DNA from: Paludibacteraceae bacterium | Lineage (GTDB): Bacteria > Bacteroidota > Bacteroidia > Bacteroidales > Paludibacteraceae | Assembly: GCA_905233375.1 (NCBI GenBank) | Contig: CAJOEJ010000001.1 | Span: 11,656 to 75,655, forward strand | Direction: 5' to 3' | DNA: 64,000 bases | Shown here: piece after piece, positions 16,525 to 24,516 of the stretch | How positions within the stretch are numbered: the first letter of the stretch is position 1 | Layout of the letters: every line of letters begins with the position of its first letter | Notes under the pieces: model-generated | The model's input: the letters and a program-made list of their open reading frames with translations, nothing else | What the model was told of the DNA's origin: nothing | Database searches by the model: none | Translations under genes and position numbers: made by a program

Positions 16525-18318
16525 ATGTCAGACGAACAACGTAACACTGTTTGGCGGTTTGCCATCATTTTCATTTTTATCACCCTCGGCTTCGGAGCCG
16601 TTTTGGGCAAGATCATCTACATCCAGACCATTGAGCGCGACGAGTGGCTCAAAGTGGCGGAGAAGCAAGTGCCGACCCACCGTCCTATCCATGCTACGCG
16701 GGGCAATATCCTGGACCGCGACGGCCGCCTGCTGGCGAGCAGTATGCCGCAGTACTATGTATATATGGATACGCGCGTGCCCGCGTTGCACGAGAACAAG
16801 GACCGGCTCTTCCTCCAGCAGATCGACTCGCTGGCGGCGGATCTGGCTGCCATTGTGGGCGACCACAGTGCCGCGGAGTACAAACAGCGTATCTCCCAGG
16901 CGTACATGCATCATGAGAAGCGTCTCAAAGTGTGCGACCACCGGATCAACTACCTGCAGCGCCGCGCGCTGGAGGAGAACCGCCTGATCAAGAAAGGCAA
17001 GTACAAGAGCGGTATCTTCTTTGAGGACCAGCACCGCCGTATCAAACCCTACGGCATCCTGGCGAGCCGTACGATAGGCAGTATCTACGGCGAAGGCGGC
17101 GGAGGTAACTCGGGGCTGGAGAAGCGTTTCGACAAGGAGTTGCGCGGCGAAGACGGACTGAGCAGTATCCAGCGTATCGGCGGACGCAACGAGCAGGTGA
17201 CGATAGAGGAAGCGGAAGACGGTATGGATGTGGTGACGACCATCGACGCCAACCTGCAGGATATCGTGGAGAACGCGCTGATGGCGAAAGTGACGCAGCG
17301 CAATGCCAAATGGGGATGCTGCATCCTGATGGAGACCCAAACGGGCTATGTACGGGCGATTGCCAACCTGGATCGCTCTGAGGAAGGCGAATATTTCGAA
17401 GCGCAGAACCACGCCGTGCAGCGTGTCGAACCCGGTTCGACGTTCAAGACGATCGCACTGGTGGCGGCGCTGGATGACGGCAAGATCGATATAGACGACA
17501 CGGTGAGCGTCACCCGCCAGCCGTGGGTATATATGCGTACCTCCAAACACACGGACGCGCACCCGATGGACACGGTGCTCACGGTGCGCAGTGCGTTGGC
17601 GGTGAGCAGTAACATCGCGCTCGCCAAACTCATCACCCGCAGTTACGAAGGGTCGGCACGCAAGTTCGTGCGCCGCATCGAGAAGATGGGACTGTTAGAC
17701 AGTGTCTATTGCGAGATACCGGGTGCGGACAAAGCGCGTATCGACGTGCCGAAGGACACGGTGACGCTGAGCAAGATGTCCTACGGCTATTCGGTCGAAC
17801 TGAGTCCGATGCAGCTCATTATGTTCTATAACGCGATCGCCAATAACGGCAGGATGGTACGCCCGATGCTGGTGACCTCCATCCAGCGGAACGGCGAAGA
17901 CGTGAAGCGGTTCAAACCCGAGACGGTCAAGTCGTCCATATGCAGCAACAGCACGCTGCGGGATATCCGGAGCGCCTTGCACGACGTCGTATGGGACAGC
18001 CATTTAGGCACGGCGTCCGTGAACCCGTGGAAGCAGCGCAAGGCGCAGTCGGATCTCGTGAGCATCGCCGGCAAGACCGGTACGGCGCAGCTGCTCGTCA
18101 ACGGGCGCTACATGAAGCGGCACCGGATCACGTTCGTCGGCTATTTCCCGGAGGAGAACCCGCGCTATACCTGCATATGCATGATAGAGGACCCGCAGGG
18201 CAGCTACGATGCCGGAATGGACTGCGGTTCGACGGTACGGACGATCGCGGAGAAGACGATGGCATATACGGGATGCTACGTCTATCGGGACGGAGAAAAA
18301 GTGCTGGATAAACGATAA
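16525..18318 (+). CDS. ftsI: Division peptidoglycan transpeptidase FtsI (PBP3-like)
   Basis: 597 residues. N-terminal membrane anchor (about 10-33), dimerisation domain with THRPIHATRGNILDRDGRLL, and a transpeptidase domain with all three active-site motifs: STFK (Ser305), SSN (361-363) and KTG (517-519). It cross-links septal peptidoglycan in the periplasm. Many Bacteroidetes homologues are about 100 residues longer because of C-terminal PASTA domains; this one ends about 78 residues after KTG and has none. Starts 21 bases after ftsL. Confidence 0.95.
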   Translation: MSDEQRNTVWRFAIIFIFITLGFGAVLGKIIYIQTIERDEWLKVAEKQVPTHRPIHATRGNILDRDGRLLASSMPQYYVYMDTRVPALHENKDRLFLQQIDSLAADLAAIVGDHSAAEYKQRISQAYMHHEKRLKVCDHRINYLQRRALEENRLIKKGKYKSGIFFEDQHRRIKPYGILASRTIGSIYGEGGGGNSGLEKRFDKELRGEDGLSSIQRIGGRNEQVTIEEAEDGMDVVTTIDANLQDIVENALMAKVTQRNAKWGCCILMETQTGYVRAIANLDRSEEGEYFEAQNHAVQRVEPGSTFKTIALVAALDDGKIDIDDTVSVTRQPWVYMRTSKHTDAHPMDTVLTVRSALAVSSNIALAKLITRSYEGSARKFVRRIEKMGLLDSVYCEIPGADKARIDVPKDTVTLSKMSYGYSVELSPMQLIMFYNAIANNGRMVRPMLVTSIQRNGEDVKRFKPETVKSSICSNSTLRDIRSALHDVVWDSHLGTASVNPWKQRKAQSDLVSIAGKTGTAQLLVNGRYMKRHRITFVGYFPEENPRYTCICMIEDPQGSYDAGMDCGSTVRTIAEKTMAYTGCYVYRDGEKVLDKR

Positions 18319-18319
18319 G

Positions 18320-18495
18320 AATGAACAATTAAGAATGAAGAATTATGAAAGGGTTATTTAAGTTGAGTGCAGAATGTAAGGTTTCGTACGGCTATTAAAG
18401 TTTGGGTACCTGACTTTTAGAATCCGAACCAACTTAAAACGTTGCACAAAAGTCAATAGGACGCTTTCTAAATTCTGAATTCTGAATTCTAAATT
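18320..18495 (+). repeat. AGAAAG-bounded intergenic element, copy A
   Basis: The core runs from GAAAGGGTTATTTAAG to AATAGGACGCTTTCT and is flanked by AATTAAGAAT and ATTCTGAATT words. The ends are imperfect inverted repeats. It fills the ftsI-murE gap. Confidence 0.8.
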
Positions 18496-18498
18496 GAT

Positions 18499-19989
18499 AT
18501 GATACTAAGTGAGTTAATAAGCGCGATCGAACCGGTCGAGGTGATCGGTTCGAAGGACAAGGAGATCAAGGGTCTCCATTTCGACAGCCGCAAGATCGGT
18601 GAAGGAGATTTGTTTGTCGCCCAGGTAGGCACAGCAGTAGATGGACACACGTTCATTGATGGTTGTGTCACCAAGGGCGCGGCTGCGGTCGTGTTGTCCG
18701 ATCGCGCCTACCTGCCCTCTCCGGAGAGGGGTTGTGGCTCCACCACCTTCATCCTCGTGGAGAACACGGACAAGGCGTTGGGTCTGCTGGCGAGCCGGTG
18801 GTTCGGCGAACCGTCCAAGTCGCTGACGCTCGTCGGAGTGACGGGAACGAACGGCAAGACGACGATCGCCACCTTGTTATACAAGCTCGTGCGCGCATTG
18901 GGCTACAAAGCGGGACTGCTCTCGACGGTGGTCAATTATATCGAAGACGAAGCCGTTCCCGCTACGCACACGACGCCCGATGCCATCGAACTGAACGGCT
19001 TGCTGCGCCGAATGGTGGATGCCGGATGTACGTACGCGTTCATGGAAGTGAGCAGCCATGCCATTGCGCAGGAGCGTATCGCGGGGCTGGATTTCGACGG
19101 AGCCCTGTTCACCAACCTGACCCGTGACCATATAGACTACCACAAGACTTTTGACAACTACCGCGATACGAAGAAGCGCCTCTTTGACGGGTTGAAAAAG
19201 ACGGCATTCGCCGTGACAAACCTGGATGACAGAAACGGGCTGGTGATGACGCAGAACTGCAAGGCGGAGGTGCGTACCTATTCGACACGTTCGCTCGCGG
19301 ACTACAAGGCGCAGATACTCGAAGAGGGATTCGACGGGATGATGCTCCAAGTCAACGGCAAAGAGGTGTTTGTGCCGCTGGTGGGACGGTTCAATGTGTC
19401 GAACCTGCTGTGTATCTACGGCGCGGCGCTCTGTCTCGGTTTCGACGAGCTGGAGGTGCTGCGGGTGCTGAGCACGCTCAAACCCGTGAACGGACGTTTT
19501 GAGACCATCCACAGTTCAAAAGGATGGACGGCGATCGTGGACTACGCCCACACACCCGATGCGGTGGATAATGTGATTCAGACGATTCGGGAAATTCTAG
19601 GGAATGTACAAAGTACAAAGGACAATGTACAAAAAACACGCTTAATCACCGTCATCGGCTGCGGTGGAAACCGCGACAAAGGCAAGCGTCCGATGATGGC
19701 GCAGATAGCCAAACGGGGGAGTGAGCAGCTCATCCTGACGAGTGATAACCCGCGTGACGAAGAGCCCGCGGCGATCCTCAAAGACATGACGGACGGCTTG
19801 ACAGAGGAGGAACTGCGTTCGACCCTGGTCATCGAAGACCGCGCGTCTGCGATCCAGACGGCATGTATGCTCGCGCAGAAAGGAGACGTGATCCTTGTTG
19901 CCGGCAAAGGGCATGAGGACTACCAGATCATCAAAGGCGTCAGGTACCACTTCGACGACCACGAGGTCGTTCGCAAGTATGCGAACTAA
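18499..19989 (+). CDS. murE: UDP-MurNAc-L-Ala-D-Glu:meso-diaminopimelate ligase MurE
   Basis: Adds meso-DAP to the UDP-MurNAc dipeptide. 496 residues. Seen: LHFDSRKIGEGDLFVA, the ATP P-loop GVTGTNGKTTIATLLY (about 113-128), SSHAIAQERIAGL, VDYAHTPDAVDNV and the DAP-selecting DNPR motif (416-419, DNPRDEEP). Two stretches look inserted: residues 73-80 (SPERGCGS; CCCTCTCC-GGAGAGGGG palindrome, 18715-18735) and 369-380 (NVQSTKDNVQKT; GTACAAAG repeat, 19603-19638). The gene is flanked on both sides by direct copies of the AGAAAG-bounded element. Confidence 0.95.
   Translation: MILSELISAIEPVEVIGSKDKEIKGLHFDSRKIGEGDLFVAQVGTAVDGHTFIDGCVTKGAAAVVLSDRAYLPSPERGCGSTTFILVENTDKALGLLASRWFGEPSKSLTLVGVTGTNGKTTIATLLYKLVRALGYKAGLLSTVVNYIEDEAVPATHTTPDAIELNGLLRRMVDAGCTYAFMEVSSHAIAQERIAGLDFDGALFTNLTRDHIDYHKTFDNYRDTKKRLFDGLKKTAFAVTNLDDRNGLVMTQNCKAEVRTYSTRSLADYKAQILEEGFDGMMLQVNGKEVFVPLVGRFNVSNLLCIYGAALCLGFDELEVLRVLSTLKPVNGRFETIHSSKGWTAIVDYAHTPDAVDNVIQTIREILGNVQSTKDNVQKTRLITVIGCGGNRDKGKRPMMAQIAKRGSEQLILTSDNPRDEEPAAILKDMTDGLTEEELRSTLVIEDRASAIQTACMLAQKGDVILVAGKGHEDYQIIKGVRYHFDDHEVVRKYAN
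18715..18735. repeat. CCCTCTCC-GGAGAGGGG palindrome inside murE
   Basis: Short member of the CCCCTCC hairpin family, in frame, in the MurE N-terminal domain. Confidence 0.6.
19603..19638. repeat. GTACAAAG-family insertion inside murE
   Basis: 36 bases encoding NVQSTKDNVQKT between IREILG and RLITVIGCGG. Confidence 0.7.
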
Positions 19990-20190
19990 GAATGTAGAAT
20001 TCAGAATTAAGAATTAAGAAAGGGCTATTTAAGATAAGTGCAAAATTTAAAGTTTCGTACGGCTATTATAGTTTGGGTATTATTGATCGGATGTACCAAA
20101 CTCATAGAATCCGAACCCACTCAAAACGTTGTACAAAAGTCAATAGGACGCTTTCATAATTCTTAATTCATAATTGTAAATTGTAAATAA
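19990..20190 (+). repeat. AGAAAG-bounded intergenic element, copy B
   Basis: The most complete copy: flanking GAATTAAGAATTAAG, then AGAAAGGGCTATTTAAG ... AATAGGACGCTTTC, then AATTCTTAATTC. Same orientation as copy A; together they bracket murE. Confidence 0.85.
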
Positions 20191-20194
20191 CCAT

Positions 20195-21466
20195 ATGTTC
20201 TATTCGTTCTTTAATCATTTCAGTGAGTTGACGGGTGCGCGGTTGTTCACCTACATCTCTTTCCGTGCCATCCTGTCGGGCGTATTGGCGTTGCTCATCA
20301 GTATATGGTTCGGTAACTGGTTCATCAATTTCATGAAGCGTCACCGTATCAGCGAGACGCAGCGTGACGCCAAGACCGATCCGTTCAACGTGAACAAGAA
20401 AGGGGTTCCGACGATGGGCGGTTTAATAGTCATTGTGGCGGTGCTCCTGCCCTGCCTGCTGTTGGGTAAGCTGACGAACGTGTATATGATTCTGATGCTG
20501 GCGACGACGCTCATTATGGGCTGTCTGGGCTTCGCGGACGACTATATCAAGACGTTCCGCAAGAAAAAAGACGGTCTCAACGGATGGGTGAAGATAGCGG
20601 GTCAGGTGGCATTGGGACTCATTGTGGGTCTGACGCTCCGTTTCAGTCCGATGGTGACGATGAATGAGACGGTGAACCACCGGATCGAGAATAACATTGA
20701 GGTGTTTGAGAAGAGCCCGGAGATCAAATCGACCCAGACGACCATTCCGTTCGTCAAGCATCATAACTTCAACTACGCGGACTTGTTTTCGTGGCTCGGC
20801 GAGGAGAACAAGTACCGTGCGGGATGGATCTTCTTCGTACTGCTGACCGTCTTCGTTGTCGCGGCGGTGAGCAACGGGGCGAACCTGAACGACGGAATGG
20901 ACGGCATGTGCGCCGGCAACTCGGCTATTATATCGATAGCCCTGCTTATTCTGGCATATACGAGCGGTAGTGTCGTATGGGCGGAGTATTTCGATGTGAT
21001 GTATATACCGGGCAGCGAAGAGCTGGTGGTGTTCCTTGCTTCGTTCGTCGGGGCGCTGGTGGGATACCTCTGGTGGAACGGGTTCCCTGCGCAGGTGTTC
21101 CTGGGCGATACGGGCAGCCTGACGGTGGGCGGTATCATCGGCGTGACGGCGATGATCATTCATAAGGAGCTCTTGGTTCCGCTGCTCTGCGGCGTGTTCC
21201 TCATGGAGAGCGTGAGCGTCATCCTGCAGACACAGGTGTATAAATGGAAGAAGAAACGCGGCGAGCACGTGCGCATATGGAAACGTACGCCGCTGCACGA
21301 CCATTTCCGCACATCGGTGGAGCAGGTGCTGGAAAACGATCCGACCTGCCGTATTATCTTCAAAGGGAGCGGGAACCTGCATCATGAAACCAAGATCGTC
21401 CTCCGTTTCTGCATCGTCACCCTCATCCTCGCTGCATTAACCATTTTGACGCTTAAGATACGTTAA
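20195..21466 (+). CDS. mraY: Phospho-N-acetylmuramoyl-pentapeptide transferase MraY
   Basis: Makes lipid I by moving phospho-MurNAc-pentapeptide to undecaprenyl phosphate at the inner membrane. 423 residues, about ten membrane segments. Seen: KKGVPTMGGLIVIV, the catalytic DD in GFADDYIKTF, the nucleotide-binding NGANLNDGMDGMCAG, FLGDTGSLTVGG and the PLHDHF form of the HHH motif near the C-terminus. The stop TAA is itself the first three bases of the inverted repeat of the downstream DUF559 cassette. Copy B of an intergenic element ends just before the start. Confidence 0.95.
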   Translation: MFYSFFNHFSELTGARLFTYISFRAILSGVLALLISIWFGNWFINFMKRHRISETQRDAKTDPFNVNKKGVPTMGGLIVIVAVLLPCLLLGKLTNVYMILMLATTLIMGCLGFADDYIKTFRKKKDGLNGWVKIAGQVALGLIVGLTLRFSPMVTMNETVNHRIENNIEVFEKSPEIKSTQTTIPFVKHHNFNYADLFSWLGEENKYRAGWIFFVLLTVFVVAAVSNGANLNDGMDGMCAGNSAIISIALLILAYTSGSVVWAEYFDVMYIPGSEELVVFLASFVGALVGYLWWNGFPAQVFLGDTGSLTVGGIIGVTAMIIHKELLVPLLCGVFLMESVSVILQTQVYKWKKKRGEHVRIWKRTPLHDHFRTSVEQVLENDPTCRIIFKGSGNLHHETKIVLRFCIVTLILAALTILTLKIR

Positions 21467-21496
21467 CCCCCTCCTGACCTCCCCCTCAAGGGGAGG
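21464..21496 (+). repeat. Left terminal repeat of the DUF559 cassette
   Basis: TAACCCCCTCCTGACC followed by the hairpin CCTCCCCCTCAAGGGGAGG. It is the inverse of the unit at 21925-21960 and a relative of solo copies at 3007, 34960 and 36528. Confidence 0.8.
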
Positions 21497-21521
21497 AAAA
21501 TGGGAAAACAGAATATAGTAG

Positions 21522-21899
21522 ATGGACGAGACACCTCCGTATATTACGGCTAAAACATATGCCTATCCGCTTTTAAAACAAGATGTTCGTCAACTTCGCG
21601 TGAAATCGACTGAAGCTGAAATGGTGTTGTGGAAATTTATACGGAGTAAACAGTTAGGGTGCAAATTCCGTCGTCAATATATTATTGACCAATATATAGT
21701 TGATTTCGTATGTTTGGAGAAACAACTAATCATTGAAATTGATGGCAAATATCATGCAACCGGTGAACAACAGGAGTTGGACCGCGTACGCGAAAATCGT
21801 CTGATTTCTCTTGGATATAAAGTCATTCGTTTTACAAACGAAGAAGTTACAAACAATATTGAACAGGTTATAGAAAGCATTAAAAATCATCTGATATGA
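21522..21899 (+). CDS. DUF559 endonuclease-like protein, accessory gene in the dcw operon
   Basis: 125 residues, full length for DUF559, whose fold is of the Vsr/restriction-endonuclease type. Seen: AEMVLWKFIRSKQLGCKFRR, then QYIIDQYIVDFVCLEKQLII, EIDGKYHA and RENRLISLGYKVIRF; the D...E-x-D pattern is the expected nuclease core. Substrate unknown. It sits between mraY and murD, where this cluster normally has nothing, is clearly AT-richer than its neighbours, and is bracketed by inverted hairpin repeats. Its stop overlaps the murD ATG (ATGA). I read it as the cargo of a small mobile cassette. Confidence 0.9.
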   Translation: MDETPPYITAKTYAYPLLKQDVRQLRVKSTEAEMVLWKFIRSKQLGCKFRRQYIIDQYIVDFVCLEKQLIIEIDGKYHATGEQQELDRVRENRLISLGYKVIRFTNEEVTNNIEQVIESIKNHLI

Positions 21900-23290
21900 A
21901 TACAATAAACTCATCGGTATCCAGTCCCTCTCCCTTGAGGGGAGAGTCGGAGAGGGGTTATATAGTCGTCCTTGGAGCTGGCGAATCGGGTAGCGGAGCA
22001 GCTATCCTCGCCAAGGAGAAAGGATATAAAGTGTTTGTGTCCGATGCCGGAACGATCAAAGAGCCGTACCGCGCGTTGCTGGATCAAAATGGCATCGCCT
22101 GGGAGGACGGCGGACATACTTTCGACCGCATCAAAGATGCTGACGAGTATATCAAATCGCCGGGTATCCCCCTCAATGCGCCTATCCTGGAGCAACTGCG
22201 GGCGTATAAATCCTCTCTCTCCATCATCTCCGAAATCGAGTTCGCCGCGCGTTACACGCACGCCAAGATGATCTGCATCACCGGTTCGAACGGCAAGACG
22301 ACCACGACGTCGCTTATCTTCTATATCCTCCGTCAGGCGGGGCTCAATGTGGGGCTGGCGGGTAATATCGGCAACTCGCTCGCGTTGCAGGTGGCGCATG
22401 AGGATCATGACTACTACGTCATCGAACTCAGTTCGTTCCAGTTGGACAACATGTACGACTTCAAAGCCGATATCGCCATCCTGCTCAATATCACGCCGGA
22501 TCACCTCGACCGCTACGACTACCGGTTCCAGAACTACGTCGATGCCAAGTTCCGTATCACGCGCAACCAGACGGCGGACGATGCGTTCATCTACTGGGCG
22601 GAGGATCCGGTCATCGACCGCGAGATGAAAAAGCTGTCGGGCGGCTCGACACCCGGACATCCGGGCGGCATATGCGCCACCCTGTATCCCTACGGATTCA
22701 CGGTGCCTAATCCCTTGCCGGTAGGTGAGGACGAGCTCGCGCTCAAAGGGCGGCATAACGTCCTCAATTCGATGGCGGCGACGATAGCTGCGAACGTAGT
22801 CGGTATCCGCAAGGAGGTCATCCGCGAGAGCCTTATGACTTTCCAGGGCGTCGAGCACCGCTTGCAGTATGTGGCGACGGTGCGTGGCGTACGCTATATC
22901 AACGATTCCAAAGCGACCAACGTCAACTCGTGCTGGTACGCCTTAGAGTCCATGACTACGCCGACCGTGCTCATCCTGGGCGGAAAGGACAAAGGTAACG
23001 ACTACAGCGAGATAGACGAGCTGGTCAAAGCCAAATGTCACACGCTCATCTTCATGGGACTGCATAACGAGAAACTGCACGAGCATTTCGATCCTCTCTC
23101 CCATGGGAGTGCCGGAGAGGGGTTCAATATCATAGACACAAACAACCTGCACGATGCGGTGCATGCTGCTTATGAGAATGCCCGGGAGGGCGATACGGTC
23201 TTGTTGAGTCCCTGTTGTGCGTCCTTCGACCTCTTCACCTCGTACGAGGACCGCGGTCGCCAGTTCATGGATGCAGTACGGAGATTATAA
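21896..23290 (+). CDS. murD: UDP-MurNAc-L-alanine:D-glutamate ligase MurD
   Basis: Adds D-Glu to UDP-MurNAc-L-Ala in the cytoplasm. 464 residues. Seen: the Rossmann start IVVLGAGESGSGAA, the P-loop ITGSNGKTTTT (128-138), ELSSFQLD, NITPDHLDRY, NDSKATN and ILGGKDKG. The first about 22 residues (ending SPSPLRGESERGY) are encoded by the right terminal repeat of the DUF559 cassette, so the native start seems to have been replaced. Residues about 400-410 (PLSHGSAGEGF) come from another in-frame member of that repeat family. The ATG overlaps the DUF559 stop. The 3' end overlaps apbE by 26 bases. Confidence 0.95.
   Translation: MNTINSSVSSPSPLRGESERGYIVVLGAGESGSGAAILAKEKGYKVFVSDAGTIKEPYRALLDQNGIAWEDGGHTFDRIKDADEYIKSPGIPLNAPILEQLRAYKSSLSIISEIEFAARYTHAKMICITGSNGKTTTTSLIFYILRQAGLNVGLAGNIGNSLALQVAHEDHDYYVIELSSFQLDNMYDFKADIAILLNITPDHLDRYDYRFQNYVDAKFRITRNQTADDAFIYWAEDPVIDREMKKLSGGSTPGHPGGICATLYPYGFTVPNPLPVGEDELALKGRHNVLNSMAATIAANVVGIRKEVIRESLMTFQGVEHRLQYVATVRGVRYINDSKATNVNSCWYALESMTTPTVLILGGKDKGNDYSEIDELVKAKCHTLIFMGLHNEKLHEHFDPLSHGSAGEGFNIIDTNNLHDAVHAAYENAREGDTVLLSPCCASFDLFTSYEDRGRQFMDAVRRL
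21925..21960 (-). repeat. Right terminal repeat of the DUF559 cassette, coding for the MurD N-terminus
   Basis: CCCTCTCCCTTGAGGGGAGAG then TCGGAGAGGGGTTA; the reverse complement aligns with 21464-21496, including the terminal TAACCCC. Confidence 0.8.
23093..23124 (-). repeat. CCCCTCC-family repeat inside murD
   Basis: CCTCTCTCCCATGGGAGTG then CCGGAGAGGGGTT, parallel to the unit at 21925-21960; in frame, adding about 11 residues to a C-terminal-domain loop. Confidence 0.75.
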
Positions 23291-24314
23291 ACTTTTCCCA
23301 CTGACTGGACTGCACGACGGTCAGGCTGTCATCTACCGCCACAATGAGATAGCAGGCGGCGTCTTGGGCGCGTTCGATCATCGCCAGCGCCTCCTCTTTG
23401 CCCAATACCATACAGGATGTCGCGAGTGCGTCGGCACGCATACAGGACGAACTGACAACGGTTGCGCTCAGTACCGAATGCTGGACGGGAAAACCGGTTC
23501 GCGGGTCGATGGTATGGCTCCGGCGCTGTTCTCCGTCGTAGTAGTAATTGCGGTAGTTGCCGCTGGTCGCCATGCACAGATCCGTGCCGGCTATCACTTC
23601 CTGCAGATCGTTCTGCGCCCCTTCGTTATTGAGGTTCGGCTTGGTGATACCGACCCGCCATGCCTCGCCTTTCGCATTCACACCGTGGCATACCACTTCG
23701 CCGCCTATATCCACCAGGTAGTTGGTACATCCCTGCCGGCTGAGCATCGCGGCAACGACGTCGCACGCCTGCCCCTTCGCGACCGCTCCGGCATCTAACA
23801 TCACCCGCGGGTCGGATTTGATAATATGGTGGTTCACTAATTGTACCTTGTCGAATCCGACGAAGGCGAGCATACTGTCCATTTCGGCGGTCAGTTTGGT
23901 CTCTGCGGAGTGCTCGCGGATACGTTTCTTAAACCCGAAGCCCCAGAAATTGACCAGCGGAGCGACGGTGATGTCGAATGCGCCGCCGGAAAGTTCGTGA
24001 ACACGTGCCGCTTCCTCGTACATCTGCTCGAAGAAGACGTCGGTCACCGTGTCCCGGTTGGCGTTGATGGCGGACAGGGTAGAGTGGGGGTTGAACATAC
24101 TCAGGCTGTTGTCAAACGCCTGTAACTGCGCCTGAATGCTGTCCTGCAGGTCGCCAGTCGCTTCATAGCGGATGTTGTAATAGGTGCCGAAGACCTTGCC
24201 TTCGTTATGGTGGTACGCCGACTTGGGGGAATCGTTCATCCCCCAAATCAGCAATGCCGCTATACCCATTCCTATCAGCGCTGCTATGTTCTGTCTCTTA
24301 TTTGCCCGTATCAC
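23265..24314 (-). CDS. apbE: FAD:protein FMN transferase (ApbE)
   Basis: Attaches FMN covalently to threonine residues of membrane redox proteins such as RnfG/NqrC subunits, acting outside the cytoplasm with Mg2+. 349 residues. Seen: an N-terminal hydrophobic anchor (AALIGMGIAALLIWGM), FGTYYNIRYEA, the substrate loop FNPHSTLSAINANRD, LVNFWGFGF, DAGAVAKGQACDVV, DIGGEVVCHG, the HTIDPRTGFPV motif and the D-A-L-A-T block. The start is GTG at 24314 with GAGG a few bases before; element copy C lies immediately upstream and no ATG is available. Converges on and overlaps murD by 26 bases. Confidence 0.93.
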   Translation of the reverse strand: MIRANKRQNIAALIGMGIAALLIWGMNDSPKSAYHHNEGKVFGTYYNIRYEATGDLQDSIQAQLQAFDNSLSMFNPHSTLSAINANRDTVTDVFFEQMYEEAARVHELSGGAFDITVAPLVNFWGFGFKKRIREHSAETKLTAEMDSMLAFVGFDKVQLVNHHIIKSDPRVMLDAGAVAKGQACDVVAAMLSRQGCTNYLVDIGGEVVCHGVNAKGEAWRVGITKPNLNNEGAQNDLQEVIAGTDLCMATSGNYRNYYYDGEQRRSHTIDPRTGFPVQHSVLSATVVSSSCMRADALATSCMVLGKEEALAMIERAQDAACYLIVAVDDSLTVVQSSQWEKFIISVLHP

Positions 24315-24321
24315 TCCTCTA

Positions 24322-24509
24322 TCAATTAAGAATTAACAATTATGAATTAAGAATTAAGAAAGGGCTATTAAAGACAAGTGCTAAATTTAAAGATTCGTAC
24401 GGCTATTGAGGTTGGATACCAAACTCATAGAATCCGAACCAACTCAAAACGTTGCACAGAAGTCAATAGGACGCTTTCTACATTCTGAATTCTACATTCT
24501 GAATTCTCA
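24322..24509 (+). repeat. AGAAAG-bounded intergenic element, copy C
   Basis: AGAAAGGGCTATTAAAG ... AATAGGACGCTTTCT with AATTAAGAATT and ATTCTGAATT flanks. It reads on the plus strand although both neighbouring genes are on the minus strand. Confidence 0.8.
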
Positions 24510-24516
24510 ACTCCCC

